NCBI RefSeq assembly: GCF_022483985.1
Contig: NZ_JAKVME010000001.1
Coordinates: 124,001-188,000 of the forward strand
Direction of reading: 5' to 3'
DNA length: 64,000 nt
Origin: Acetobacter sp.
GTDB lineage: Bacteria; Pseudomonadota; Alphaproteobacteria; Acetobacterales; Acetobacteraceae
Of this stretch, positions 53,619 through 63,266 are shown one piece after another. Numbering within the stretch: position 1 is the first letter of the stretch; each line of letters begins with the position of its first letter. Under the pieces are notes generated by a model, which was not told the origin of the DNA, ran no database searches, and was given only the letters and a program-made list of their open reading frames with translations. The translations under genes were made by a program, and so were the position numbers.

Positions 53619-55532
53619 ATGCTGGAAAAGTCTTCCTTGTCCGATCTTGATTGCAGGGACGATGGCTTTCCTGCCGGGCAGTCTGCCTCGGAGGGGGGGC
53701 GTGACCGTTTTGTCGGACAGTCGCCACGTGAGGTGCTCCAGCGTGTCTTCGGCTTTCCAGCCTTCCGGGGGCTTCAGGAGGAGGCCGTCAATCGTGTGAT
53801 GGCGGGCGAGGACACGCTCGTCCTCATGCCGACGGGCGGCGGCAAGAGCGTCTGCTATCAGGTGCCCGCGCTCTGTCGCGCCGGTATGGGGCTGGTGGTT
53901 TCTCCCCTGATCGCGCTGATGGATGATCAGGTGGCGGCTCTCCGTCAGCTCGGCGTCAATGCGGCGGCCCTGCACTCGGAACTGGATGGCGACGAGGCTT
54001 CCCGTATCCGGGGCGACCTGTTCAACGGACGGATTGATATCCTCTACGTCTCGCCGGAGCGGCTGCTGTCTCCCGGCACGCTGGACCGGCTTTCCCGCCA
54101 GCAGATCTCCGTCATTGCGATTGACGAGGCTCACTGCATTTCCGCATGGGGCCACGAGTTCCGTCCGGAATATCGGGCGCTTCAGACTCTGCCGGAGCAT
54201 TTTCCGGGTGTGCCGCGCATCGCCCTGACGGCTACGGCTGATCCCCGGACCCGCGACGACATTCTCACCGCGCTGGCCATGCCGGAAGCGGAAGTGCTGT
54301 CCGCCAGCTTTCACCGCCCCAACCTGATGATCGCCGCCCGTCCCAAAGGGGGCGAGATGCGGCAGCTTGATGACGCGCTTCGCAGGCATCGCAACGACGC
54401 CTGCATTGTCTATTGCGGATCGCGGGCCCGCACGGAGCGGATCGCCGCGTCGTTGCGTGAAAAATCCTATCCCGCCTGTGCTTTCCACGCTGGTCTCTCG
54501 CCGCAGGAAAAACGGGCGGCCCTGCACCGTTTCCGGTCGGGCGAGCCGATTGTCATCGTCGCCACCATCGCGTTCGGGATGGGGATTGACCGTCCGGATG
54601 TCCGGACGGTGATCCACCTCGACATGCCTGCCTCGCCGGAAGCCTATTACCAGCAGATCGGACGTGCGGGACGTGACGGTCTGCCATCCGATGTGCTGCT
54701 GCTCTATGGCGGCGAGGACATGAGCCGGGCGCGTTACTGGCTGGATCAGTCCAACGCGCCAGATAGTGAAAAGCGCATCATGCGGGGGCGGCTGGAGGCC
54801 ATGATCGCCTTCACGGAAAGCACGTCCTGCCGGACCCGTGCGCTGCTGGCCTGTTTTGGCGAGACCATGACCGAGCCGTGCGGGCATTGCGACAACTGCC
54901 GGACGCCGGTGCCGACCTTTGACGGCACGCAGGCGGCGCGGATGTTGCTGTCCGCCATCTATCGCACCGGCCAGCGTTATGGCGCGCTGCATGTGATCGC
55001 CGTTCTGCGCGGCAAACCTTCGGACAACATTACGCGGGCGGGACATGATCGTCTGTCAGTCTGGGGGATTGGCAAGGATAAAACCGAGACATTCTGGCGC
55101 AGTGTGGTGCGGCAGTTGATTGCCCGCGGCGCCCTGATGACCGGCGATGAGCATGGTGGCCTGCGACTGAACGAAGAGGTCGCGCGTCCGATCCTTCGCG
55201 GGGAGGAAGAAGTGCGGCTGCGGGAGGATGCGGTCGAGGCGTCTTCCAGAAACAGCCGGTCCACAGGGCAGGGAGATTCCATCGCCGATCAGTTGACCGA
55301 GGATGCGCGGGAACGCTTCAACGCGCTCAAACGCTGGCGGCTGGCCGAAGCGCGGGAGCAGGAGATTCCGCCCTATGTCATTTTCCATGACGCGACGTTG
55401 CGGGATATCGCGTTGGAATGCCCCGGCACTCTTGATGAATTGGGTGATGTCAAGGGCGTGGGAGGCTCCAAGCTCAGCCGGTATGGAGAAGCGGTTCTGG
55501 AAGTGCTCGAAGATCTTGGGGCTGGAAGGTGA
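53619..55532 (+). CDS. recQ: ATP-dependent DNA helicase RecQ
   Basis: 3'-5' helicase (637 residues) that works in recombination and stalled-fork repair. Walker A is MPTGGGKSVCYQVPAL, the DEAH box is IAIDEAHCISAWGHEFRPEY, motif VI is QQIGRAGRDGLPS. The RecQ zinc site (CRTRALLACFGE, EPCGHCDNC), winged-helix and a C-terminal HRDC domain (IPPYVIFHDATLRDIALECP) are all present. It overlaps glpR by 4 bp. Confidence 0.95.
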   Translation: MLEKSSLSDLDCRDDGFPAGQSASEGGRDRFVGQSPREVLQRVFGFPAFRGLQEEAVNRVMAGEDTLVLMPTGGGKSVCYQVPALCRAGMGLVVSPLIALMDDQVAALRQLGVNAAALHSELDGDEASRIRGDLFNGRIDILYVSPERLLSPGTLDRLSRQQISVIAIDEAHCISAWGHEFRPEYRALQTLPEHFPGVPRIALTATADPRTRDDILTALAMPEAEVLSASFHRPNLMIAARPKGGEMRQLDDALRRHRNDACIVYCGSRARTERIAASLREKSYPACAFHAGLSPQEKRAALHRFRSGEPIVIVATIAFGMGIDRPDVRTVIHLDMPASPEAYYQQIGRAGRDGLPSDVLLLYGGEDMSRARYWLDQSNAPDSEKRIMRGRLEAMIAFTESTSCRTRALLACFGETMTEPCGHCDNCRTPVPTFDGTQAARMLLSAIYRTGQRYGALHVIAVLRGKPSDNITRAGHDRLSVWGIGKDKTETFWRSVVRQLIARGALMTGDEHGGLRLNEEVARPILRGEEEVRLREDAVEASSRNSRSTGQGDSIADQLTEDARERFNALKRWRLAEAREQEIPPYVIFHDATLRDIALECPGTLDELGDVKGVGGSKLSRYGEAVLEVLEDLGAGR

Positions 55533-56359
55533 AGAGCGTGCCTGAGTCCCGTGGAGATGTCGGCGGAGAGGGCTCCCGCACGCAGGCGCGTCATCAGGCG
55601 ATCATCGCGACGGTGAAGCGGCAGGGTTATGCCTCGAACGAGGAGCTTGCCCGTCTGTTCGACGTGGCAGTGCAGACCATCCGGCGCGATATCCGCACGC
55701 TGGATGCCGCCGGGGAGGTGCTGCGTCACCACGGGGGGGCGAGCGCGTCGTCTTCTGTCGAAAATATTGCCTATCCGCAAAGGCAGATTCGCAATCGCGG
55801 CGAAAAGGATGCGATCGGACAACTGGCGGCCGCCGTCATTCCCGACGGCGCATCCCTGTTTGTGAATATCGGCACGACGACGGAAGCGTTTGCCCGTGCT
55901 CTGGCTAATCACAAGGGATTGCAGGTCATCACCAACAACCTGCATGTGGCCACCCTGCTGGCAGGTAGCGAGGACTGTCGGGTCGTCCTCACCGGTGGCA
56001 CGGTGCGTGTGCGGGACGGCGGAATTCTGGGGCCGGACTCCCTGACCATGCTCAGCCGGTATCGTGCTGACTATGGTGTGATCGGCATCAGCGGAATCGA
56101 CGAGGACGGCACGCTGCTGGATTATGACGCGGAGGAGATTCGCGCATCCGAACTTATCCGTACCAATTCACGCAAGATTTTCCTGCTGGCCGATCACACC
56201 AAGTTCGGGCGGAGGCCTCTGATGGATGCGGGCAGTATCGCCGGTGTAACAGCCTTTTTCACGGACCGGATGCCGCCTGAGTCGATCTGCGAGATGCTTG
56301 CCGCTCATGATATCGCGCTTGTCATTGTGGGTGAAGATGTTCGAAAACGAACATTTTAG
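55529..56359 (+). CDS. glpR: DeoR-family glycerol-3-phosphate regulon repressor GlpR
   Basis: DeoR-type repressor (about 276 residues) that releases DNA on binding glycerol-3-phosphate. The helix-turn-helix is ASNEELARLFDVAVQTIRRD, followed by LRHHGGASASSS and the sugar-phosphate domain (IGTTTEAFARAL, ITNNLHVATLL, VVLTGGTVRVRDGGILGP, LLADHTKFGRRPL). Start GTG 55529 overlaps recQ; GTG 55538 has a better-spaced ribosome site. Its last codons contain a GlpR operator (56337-56354), and glpD, glpF and glpK follow. It is presumably autogenous to the operon. Confidence 0.92.
   Translation: MKSVPESRGDVGGEGSRTQARHQAIIATVKRQGYASNEELARLFDVAVQTIRRDIRTLDAAGEVLRHHGGASASSSVENIAYPQRQIRNRGEKDAIGQLAAAVIPDGASLFVNIGTTTEAFARALANHKGLQVITNNLHVATLLAGSEDCRVVLTGGTVRVRDGGILGPDSLTMLSRYRADYGVIGISGIDEDGTLLDYDAEEIRASELIRTNSRKIFLLADHTKFGRRPLMDAGSIAGVTAFFTDRMPPESICEMLAAHDIALVIVGEDVRKRTF
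56337..56354. promoter_or_regulatory. GlpR operator inside the 3' end of glpR
   Basis: ATGTTCG-AAAA-CGAACAT is an inverted repeat with perfect 7-bp arms, matching the known GlpR operator pattern (T-G/T-TTCG core with CGAA-A). It spans glpR codons DVRKRTF, 137 bp before the glpD ATG. Confidence 0.75.
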
Positions 56360-56440
56360 GCTTTGCAGCTAGTTGGTGACGGAATTGTGGCGTCTTTTTG
56401 CAGAATCCCGTCGAGATTTTTCCATTGCCAAAAAGGTCCG

Positions 56441-56456
56441 TGTTCGGATACGAAAA
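56441..56456. promoter_or_regulatory. Second GlpR-like operator upstream of glpD
   Basis: TGTTCG-GATA-CGAAAA resembles the operator at 56337-56354 with one weaker half. A further half-site, TTTTTCGAACA, lies at 56467-56477. Several spaced sites allow cooperative repression, as in E. coli glp promoters. Confidence 0.55.
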
Positions 56457-56490
56457 TATCGATGCGTTTTTCGAACAACAGACGGGACCG

Positions 56491-58014
56491 ATGAAGATGG
56501 CCGCAGCCGACGACTCCTCCACCGTATATGATCTGCTGATTGTCGGCGGCGGTGTTAATGGAACGGGTATCGCACGCGATGCGTCGGGGCGGGGCGCGTC
56601 CGTTCTGCTGGTCGAACAGGATGATCTTGCCAGCTACACCTCGTCCGCCAGCACCAAACTGATTCATGGCGGCCTGCGCTATCTGGAATATTACGAGTTC
56701 CGCCTTGTCCGTGAGGCGCTGATCGAGCGTGACCGGCTTCTGGCCATTGCGCCACATATCATGTGGCCGCTGCGTTTCGTGCTGCCGCACTCCCCGGAAC
56801 AACGTCCTGTCTGGATGATCCGTCTGGGACTGTTTCTTTACGATCACCTCGCCCCGAAGATGAAGTTGCCCAAATCCCGGGCGCTTAATCTGAATACGCA
56901 TTCAGCCGGTCAACCGCTGCAGGATCAGTACAGAAAGGGCTTCGTCTATTCCGACGGGTGGGTGCAGGACAGTCGCCTTGTGGTGCTGAACGCGATGGAC
57001 GCGGCCAACCGTGGCGCGGACATCCGCACCCGCACCCGTCTGGTCTCCGCGCGCCGCGTCAACGGTATCTGGGAAGCCGAGATCGAGGACATGCTCAAGG
57101 GCGGCACGAAAACTGTTCGCGCCAAGGGTGTTGTGAACGCCGCTGGTCCGTGGGTCGCGCGTCTGCTGTCCAACCAGCTTGATCTGCCGAATTCGAAATC
57201 CGTGCGTCTGGTCAAGGGTAGTCATATTGTCGTACCGCAGATATTCGACGGTCCGCAGTGCTACATCTTTCAGAACCCTGACAAACGCATCGTGTTCGCA
57301 ATCCCTTACGAGCAGCGCTTCACATTGATCGGCACGACCGATGTGACGTGGAACGAAGAGCCGGGTCTGGTTCAGATTTCTCCGGATGAAATCAAGTATC
57401 TCTGTGAAAGCGTGAACCGCTATTTCAAGGAGGACGTCAAGCCGAGCGATGTCGTGTGGAGCTACGCCGGTCTGCGTCCGCTCTATGATGACGCCGCCGC
57501 CAATGCGTCTGCCGTGACGCGTGATTACGTGTTGGATCTCGACAATACGGATGGTGCGCCCCTGCTATCCATCTTTGGTGGCAAGATCACGACCTTCCGT
57601 AAACTGGCGGAGCACGCGCTTGAAAAGCTTGCGCCGGTTCTGCCTGCCGTGGGAGGCTATTCCTGGACAGCCGACGCGGCCCTGCCGGGGGGGGATCTGG
57701 GAACAGGTGGTTTTGAGGCCGCCCTGAACCGTTTCCGTGACGCGGCTTCCTTCCTGTCCCTGCCGCTGGCGTGGCGTCTGATGCGAACCTACGGCATGCG
57801 GGCTTACGATGTTGTCGGAACAGCCAGGTCGCTTTCCGATATGGGCGAGGATTTCGGTCAGGGTATGACGGCCAGCGAAGTCGATTACCTGATCGCAAAC
57901 GAATGGGCACGGGCGCCGGAGGATGTGCTATGGCGGCGTACCAAGATCGGTCTGCATATGACCGAAGAGCAGCGTCAGCGTGTGGGCGCGTATATAAAAG
58001 AAAAAGTCGGTTAA
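56491..58014 (+). CDS. glpD: Aerobic glycerol-3-phosphate dehydrogenase
   Basis: FAD-dependent, membrane-associated dehydrogenase (507 residues) that oxidises glycerol-3-phosphate to dihydroxyacetone phosphate and reduces quinone. The FAD loop is LIVGGGVNGTGIARDASGRG, and SASTKLIHGGLRYLEYYEFR and YAGLRPLYDD are typical. ATG 56491 is preferred; the frame opens at 56398, but that segment contains operator-like sites. A G8 tract (57687-57694) is in frame. glpF is 16 bp downstream. Confidence 0.95.
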   Translation: MKMAAADDSSTVYDLLIVGGGVNGTGIARDASGRGASVLLVEQDDLASYTSSASTKLIHGGLRYLEYYEFRLVREALIERDRLLAIAPHIMWPLRFVLPHSPEQRPVWMIRLGLFLYDHLAPKMKLPKSRALNLNTHSAGQPLQDQYRKGFVYSDGWVQDSRLVVLNAMDAANRGADIRTRTRLVSARRVNGIWEAEIEDMLKGGTKTVRAKGVVNAAGPWVARLLSNQLDLPNSKSVRLVKGSHIVVPQIFDGPQCYIFQNPDKRIVFAIPYEQRFTLIGTTDVTWNEEPGLVQISPDEIKYLCESVNRYFKEDVKPSDVVWSYAGLRPLYDDAAANASAVTRDYVLDLDNTDGAPLLSIFGGKITTFRKLAEHALEKLAPVLPAVGGYSWTADAALPGGDLGTGGFEAALNRFRDAASFLSLPLAWRLMRTYGMRAYDVVGTARSLSDMGEDFGQGMTASEVDYLIANEWARAPEDVLWRRTKIGLHMTEEQRQRVGAYIKEKVG

Positions 58015-58030
58015 CGGCTATCGGAGCAGC

Positions 58031-58852
58031 ATGACAGACCGGAAAAAACTGATCGGCGAACTTATCGCCGAATGTATAGCGGTTTTCATAATCATCCTGT
58101 TCGGTGATTCTGTCGCCGCCATGTATTCCCTCTATGATCCGAGCCCTTACAGGACGGCTTACTGGGGGGTGTGCATCGTGTGGGGCCTCGGCGTGACCAT
58201 CGCCATTTATGTGACAGGCGCGGTCTCGGGCACTCACGCCAATCCGGCGGTGACGCTTGCTCTGGCGGTGTATCGCGGGTTCTCATGGGCCAAGGTCGTG
58301 CCTTATTGCGTGGCGCAGATTCTGGGCGGCTTTCTGGGAGCAGTCGTGGTTTACACGCTGTTTGAGCCTGTCATCGCACATTATGCCGTCGCGCATGGTC
58401 TGGATCGTTTTCACGATGGCGTGGCGGCAGGCGTGTTCTTCACCCATCCGGGTGATTTCGTGACGCCGATGCATGCTTTTCTGGTTGAAATCGTCCTGAC
58501 GGCCATGCTGGTTTTCGGGATTTTCGCAATCACGTATGAGCACAACACCATGGCGCCACAGGCGAATTCCGGTGCGTTGATCATCGGTCTGCTCGTGGCG
58601 ATCATTGGTGCGTCCGCTGGTTATCTGGATGCCTGGGCGATCAACCCGGCGCGTGATTTCGGGCCGCGCCTGTTCTGCTATCTCGCAGGCTGGGGGCCGC
58701 AGGCTCTGCCTTCTCCGGGCAATTACTGGTGGGTGCCTGTTGTTGGTCCGCTCTGTGGTGGTCTTCTTGGAGCCGGGCTTTACCGTACCCTTGTCCAGCC
58801 TTTCATGCCGAGGCCCGCTGTGACGGTTTCCTCAATCGAAACATCTGTCTGA
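58031..58852 (+). CDS. glpF: Glycerol uptake facilitator
   Basis: Aquaglyceroporin (273 residues) in the inner membrane. Two NPA motifs line the pore (SGTHANPAVTLALA and AWAINPARDFGPRL), with an Arg after the second NPA and six membrane spans, and FGDSVAAMY at the first helix. Residues after the second motif (D after NPAR) fit glycerol rather than strict water channels. It sits between glpD and glpK with spacings under 20 bp. Confidence 0.94.
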   Translation: MTDRKKLIGELIAECIAVFIIILFGDSVAAMYSLYDPSPYRTAYWGVCIVWGLGVTIAIYVTGAVSGTHANPAVTLALAVYRGFSWAKVVPYCVAQILGGFLGAVVVYTLFEPVIAHYAVAHGLDRFHDGVAAGVFFTHPGDFVTPMHAFLVEIVLTAMLVFGIFAITYEHNTMAPQANSGALIIGLLVAIIGASAGYLDAWAINPARDFGPRLFCYLAGWGPQALPSPGNYWWVPVVGPLCGGLLGAGLYRTLVQPFMPRPAVTVSSIETSV

Positions 58853-58871
58853 CCGTTAAGGAACTGCCATC

Positions 58872-60362
58872 ATGATCAAACAGGATCGTATTCTGGCGAT
58901 TGACCAGGGAACCACTTCCACCCGCAGTATTGTCTTTGATATGAAGGGGCAGGAGATTTCGGTCGCACGGCAGGAGTTCCGCCAGTACTATCCGCAGCAG
59001 GGCTGGGTGGAACATGATCCTGAAGATATCTGGCGCGATGCAAAAACAACCGCGCAGGAAGCGATCGAACGTTCCGGCGGCGTCGATCGTATTGCGGCAA
59101 TTGGTATTACCAACCAGCGTGAAACCATCGTTGTATGGGATCGTAAAACCGGCAAGACGATTCATAACGCCATTGTCTGGCAGGATCGTCGGACAGCCAA
59201 GCTCTGTGCGGAACTCAAGAAGCAGGGGAAGGAAGAACTGGTCGCAAGTCGTACCGGTCTGCTGCTCGACCCTTATTTCACAGCCACGAAGCTCGCATGG
59301 ATACTCGACAATGTAGAAGGAGCGCGGGCGCGGGCTGAAAAGGGCGAGCTGGCCTGTGGCACGATTGACTGCTTTCTGCTGTGGCGTCTGACGGATGGAA
59401 AGGTCCACGCGACGGACGTGACCAATGCTTCCCGCACACTGCTGTTCGATATCCATCGTCAGCAATGGGATGACGAGCTTCTTGCGCTCTTCAACATTCC
59501 GGCGGCCCTGCTTCCGGAGGTCAAAGACAGCAGCGGCGTTTTTGGTGAAAGCACGCCTGATCTGTTCGGTCGTGCGGTGCCGATTGCCGGTATTGCTGGC
59601 GACCAGCAGGCCGCTGTTGTCGGCCAGACCTGTTTCAAGCCGGGCATGGCCAAGGCGACCTACGGCACGGGCTGCTTCGTTCTGCTGAACACTGGCGAGA
59701 AACCGGTCGTCTCCCAGAACCGGATGCTCACGACTATTGCTTACCGCGTTAAAGGCAAGACGGCCTACGCGCTGGAGGGCTCCATCTTTGTTGCCGGTGC
59801 AGCGATCAAATGGCTCCGTGATGGTCTGCATCTGATCACACACGCTTCCCAGACTGACGACATGGCGACACGTATCCCGCACAGCCATGGTGTCTATATG
59901 GTGCCGGGTTTCGTTGGTCTTGGCGCGCCACACTGGGACCCGGATGCGCGTGGTCTGATCTGCGGTCTGACGCTTGACGCCACTGAGGCGCATATTGCCC
60001 GTGCGGCTCTGGAATCTGTAGCCTATCAGACGCTCGACCTCGTGGCGGCGATGACGCAGGACGGAGGCGGCACGGCTGAAACACTGCGTATCGACGGCGG
60101 CATGGCGGCGAATGACTGGTTCTGTCAGTTCCTGTCCGACATGCTGCAGGCGAAAGTCGAACGTCCCAGACAGATCGAAACAACGGCCCTTGGCGCTGCG
60201 TTCCTTGCTGGCGTGGGTGTGGGGCTATGGAATGATCTGGAGGAGGTCGCTTCCGAATGGCAACGCGGCGCGCTATTCGAGCCGAAGATGGAGGCGACGA
60301 TCCGCAAGGACATGATTGATGGATGGCACGTTGCTGTTCGTCGGACGCTCAGCCATATCTGA
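58872..60362 (+). CDS. glpK: Glycerol kinase
   Basis: FGGY-family kinase (496 residues) that makes glycerol-3-phosphate from glycerol and ATP. The start [16 protein letters not shown] is the phosphate loop; [29 protein letters not shown] and [17 protein letters not shown] are conserved. The product also serves as the GlpR inducer. Terminator hairpins follow it. Confidence 0.96.
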   Translation: MIKQDRILAIDQGTTSTRSIVFDMKGQEISVARQEFRQYYPQQGWVEHDPEDIWRDAKTTAQEAIERSGGVDRIAAIGITNQRETIVVWDRKTGKTIHNAIVWQDRRTAKLCAELKKQGKEELVASRTGLLLDPYFTATKLAWILDNVEGARARAEKGELACGTIDCFLLWRLTDGKVHATDVTNASRTLLFDIHRQQWDDELLALFNIPAALLPEVKDSSGVFGESTPDLFGRAVPIAGIAGDQQAAVVGQTCFKPGMAKATYGTGCFVLLNTGEKPVVSQNRMLTTIAYRVKGKTAYALEGSIFVAGAAIKWLRDGLHLITHASQTDDMATRIPHSHGVYMVPGFVGLGAPHWDPDARGLICGLTLDATEAHIARAALESVAYQTLDLVAAMTQDGGGTAETLRIDGGMAANDWFCQFLSDMLQAKVERPRQIETTALGAAFLAGVGVGLWNDLEEVASEWQRGALFEPKMEATIRKDMIDGWHVAVRRTLSHI

Positions 60363-60392
60363 GCGTTCTGTTCCGGGCTGGGAGGCAGATCT

Positions 60393-60415
60393 TCTACTCC
60401 ATTGGGTGGAGTAGA
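60393..60415 (+). terminator. Hairpin after glpK
   Basis: TCTACTCC (60393-60400) pairs with GGAGTAGA (60408-60415) around 7 nt and is followed by GGATTTT. It is 30 bp after the glpK stop. Confidence 0.6.
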
Positions 60416-60508
60416 GGATTTTCAGACTGCATTTCAGCTCGAAAGTCCATGTGGCTCTATGAGCCGTTCTAACGGTGTTGCAGGGTCGACTATATCTTGC
60501 TGGCAGTG

Positions 60509-60532
60509 AGCGGTGGGAAACCACCGCTTTTT
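60509..60532 (+). terminator. Intrinsic terminator downstream of glpK
   Basis: AGCGGTGG-GAAA-CCACCGCT is an 8-bp perfect stem with a GNRA-type GAAA loop and runs directly into TTTTT, an ideal intrinsic terminator. It lies 147 bp after glpK and probably backs up the hairpin at 60393. Confidence 0.8.
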
Positions 60533-61017
60533 GCTAAGTGCCCTTTTGAAAATCGTGCCGGGCTGAGGTTGGCGTGTGGAAGCTGCCTCAACTCGATGTG
60601 GAAGTGGCGGCAATCCGTCATTTCCATAAGCCGAACGTATGATCAGTCAAGCCTGTCTGACGACAGAGGACGATTTCCCAAGTTAAATCTAATGCTTCTA
60701 TTTTTTTGAATGATATCAAGATTTATTTGGTAAATATACTTCTGTTTTTATGAATGCTCACTTTTTGATGATTGAAGCTGTGCTGAGCAGATCAAGCGAG
60801 GCTTGTCTATGCGCATTGCATATGCTGAGATATGAATGAAATTCATGTTTTAATGAAATCAAATCATTTTTATTCAACGAAAAGCTGGGGCATAAGGACG
60901 ATGCTTCTGCTTGAAGGCAGAAAAATACCACTGAATAAAAGAAAATCAGAAGTAAAAGTCGGATTTATTTCAATTCCGATCAGCAGGCTCTGATTTCGTA
61001 GAAACAGGATCAATGAC
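60533..61017. other. AT-rich regulatory region upstream of mesX
   Basis: A 485-bp gene-free stretch, AT-rich after 60690. It contains the MetR-like palindrome at 60834-60848 and a looser one (TTGA-ATGATA-TCAA) near 60706-60719. I looked for a SAM-type riboswitch pattern and saw none I could support. Confidence 0.5.
60834..60848. promoter_or_regulatory. MetR-like LysR-type binding palindrome
   Basis: ATGAAT-GAA-ATTCAT is a perfect palindrome containing TGAA-N5-TTCA, the classic MetR consensus. It is 170 bp before the mesX start. The LysR-family gene at 63267 is the natural candidate to bind it; this is inference. Confidence 0.6.
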
Positions 61018-62001
61018 GTGATTGAAGAATCTGCATTCAATATTAGAAGGATTGTATTCGATGAGAATTATCATCCTTCAGAGAATACGCGTCTTACGAC
61101 GAATTTCGCCAATCTGGCGAGGGGGGATAGCCGTCAGGAAAACCTGCGTAATGTTCTGACGATGATTGATAATCGTTTCAATGATCTTGCCTGTTGGGAT
61201 AATTCCAGAAGAGATCGATATTCTATTGAACTTGAAATTATTTCTTTTGAGATGAATGTTGATTCTGGAAATAAGACGGATGCCTTCCCTCTGATTGAAG
61301 TTCTGAATACGAATATTCTTGATAAAAAAACAGGTAAAAAAATTGAAGGAATGACGGGGAACAATTTTTCTTCATATGTAAGGGACTATGATTTTAGCGT
61401 GTTGTTGTTGGAGCATAACAGGAACTTGTCCGCGTTTGATACGCCGCGTCATTTTGGAGAGTTGCACGGGAACCTCTTTAAATACATTATAAATTCAAAT
61501 CTCTATAAGAAAAATTTCAGAAAATATCCGGTTATCTGCCTGAGTGTTTCAAGCAACAGGACCTATCATCGAACCGAAAATCAGCATCCTGTGTTGGGCG
61601 TGGAATATCACCAGCACGAAGATTCGCTGACCGATCAGTATTTTGAAAAAATGGGAATGCAGGTGCGCTATTTTATGCCCGCCAATAGTGTTGCACCCTT
61701 GGCATTCTATTTTTTCGGTGATCTCGTTTCTGATTATTCAGACCTTGAACTCATCAGTGCCATCAGCACAATGGAATCTTTTCAGAAGATTTACCGTCCT
61801 GAAATTTATAACGCCAACTCTGCGGCGGCTGATTGTTATCAGCCAAGTTTGAAGCATCAGGATTATTCAGTAACCCGGATTGTCTACGACCGGGAAGAAC
61901 GCAGCAAGCTGGCTGTAGAGCAGGGAAAGTTTACCGAACAGAACTTCATCAAACCGTATCGGGATAGCCTTGAGCGTTGGTCTGCCACTTATTCCGTTTA
62001 A
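61018..62001 (+). CDS. mesX: MesX (DUF1852), partner of MesD methionine synthase
   Basis: A 327-residue DUF1852 protein. Recognisable segments are IVFDENYHPSENTRLTTNFA, NLARGDSRQENLRNVLTMID and DRYSIELEIISFEMNV. DUF1852 genes are regularly paired with a core-MetE gene, and from genetic studies of folate-independent methionine synthases this pair is named MesX-MesD and works as a unit; its chemistry is still poorly defined. GTG 61018 with AGGAT upstream is the start; no in-frame ATG fits. DNA is AT-richer than average, a hint of transfer. mesD follows after 27 bp. Confidence 0.82.
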   Translation: MIEESAFNIRRIVFDENYHPSENTRLTTNFANLARGDSRQENLRNVLTMIDNRFNDLACWDNSRRDRYSIELEIISFEMNVDSGNKTDAFPLIEVLNTNILDKKTGKKIEGMTGNNFSSYVRDYDFSVLLLEHNRNLSAFDTPRHFGELHGNLFKYIINSNLYKKNFRKYPVICLSVSSNRTYHRTENQHPVLGVEYHQHEDSLTDQYFEKMGMQVRYFMPANSVAPLAFYFFGDLVSDYSDLELISAISTMESFQKIYRPEIYNANSAAADCYQPSLKHQDYSVTRIVYDREERSKLAVEQGKFTEQNFIKPYRDSLERWSATYSV

Positions 62002-62028
62002 TCAACCAGAAAGACAGGGTCATCTATC

Positions 62029-63057
62029 GTGAAAACATTGCTTCCCACTTCTACGGCCGGTAGCCTGCCCAAGCCTTCATGGCTTGCAAAACCTGAGACA
62101 CTCTGGTCGCCCTGGAAATTGCAGGGTGAGGAACTTGTCGAGGGCAAACAGGATGCCTTGCGTCTGACACTGGATGATCAGGATCGCGCGGGTATTGATA
62201 TCGTCAGTGACGGTGAACAGACGCGCCAGCATTTTGTCACGACATTCATTGAACATCTCAGTGGCGTTGATTTCGAAAACCGTCAAACAGTCAGAATTCG
62301 TAATCGTTACGATGCGAGCGTTCCATCAGTCGTAGGTGACGTGACACGGGAAAAACCCGTCTTTGTCGAAGATGCGAAATTTCTACGTAAACTGACGAAG
62401 AAACCAATCAAATGGGCGCTGCCTGGTCCCATGACGATGATTGATACGCTTTATGACGATCACTACAAAAGTCGCGAAAAGCTGGCATGGGAGTTCGCCA
62501 GAATACTCAATCAGGAAGCGAGGGAACTGGAAGCGGCTGGTATCGATATTATCCAGTTCGATGAGCCGGCGTTCAATGTTTTCTTTGATGAGGTAAATGA
62601 CTGGGGTATTGCCGTTCTGGAAAAGGCAATCGAAGGTCTCAAGTGCGAAACCGCAGTTCATATCTGCTATGGTTATGGTATCAAGGCCAATATCGACTGG
62701 AAAAACACTCTAGGGTCAGAATGGAGACAATATGAGGAAATTTTCCCCAAATTGCAGAAATCCAGTATCGATCTGATTTCGCTCGAATGCCAGAATTCTC
62801 GCGTGCCAATGGATCTCATCGAACTCATTCGCGGCAAAAAGGTGATGGTCGGTGCTATTGACGTGGCAACCAGCACCGTTGAGACACCTGAAGAAGTCGC
62901 CAATGTCCTGCGAAAGGCGCTTCAGTTCGTTGATGCGGACAAACTCTATCCTTGCACCAATTGCGGCATGACGCCTTTGTCCCGGAAAGTTGCAACAGGC
63001 AAGCTCAATGCCTTGAGTGCAGGTGCGGAAATCATCCGGAAAGAGCTTGCCGCTTAG
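62029..63057 (+). CDS. mesD: MesD-type core-MetE methionine synthase
   Basis: Cobalamin-independent methionine synthase catalytic domain only (342 residues), without the N-terminal folate-binding half of MetE (which is about 750 residues). Zinc ligands expected in the family are visible: His and Cys in VHICYGYG, Glu in SLECQNS and Cys in YPCTNCGMTPL. DIVSDGEQTR and IQFDEPAFNVFFDE are conserved. The mesX partner immediately upstream points to the MesD subgroup. GTG 62029 is the start. The methyl donor is unknown. Confidence 0.85.
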   Translation: MKTLLPTSTAGSLPKPSWLAKPETLWSPWKLQGEELVEGKQDALRLTLDDQDRAGIDIVSDGEQTRQHFVTTFIEHLSGVDFENRQTVRIRNRYDASVPSVVGDVTREKPVFVEDAKFLRKLTKKPIKWALPGPMTMIDTLYDDHYKSREKLAWEFARILNQEARELEAAGIDIIQFDEPAFNVFFDEVNDWGIAVLEKAIEGLKCETAVHICYGYGIKANIDWKNTLGSEWRQYEEIFPKLQKSSIDLISLECQNSRVPMDLIELIRGKKVMVGAIDVATSTVETPEEVANVLRKALQFVDADKLYPCTNCGMTPLSRKVATGKLNALSAGAEIIRKELAA

Positions 63058-63266
63058 CAGATGTAAGGGGCGCGTACAGCCCGACAAACGTCTTGTGGTT
63101 TCCTTGAATATGATATGCTGTTCACGTTCAGGGAAGCTGTAAGAAACGTTGCTTTCATACTGTATTCCTGCAAAACTCTTTGGGAAATATGTCAGAAGTT
63201 TTTGTAAGGATTTATAAAAACAAGCGGAAGTGATTATATAAGTCCGATCTGTTTACTGGGTGAAAT

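Noticed and set aside
60533-61017. A SAM or cobalamin riboswitch upstream of mesX.
   Set aside because: I could not identify any consensus core or stem arrangement; the MetR-like palindrome is a better-supported control element.
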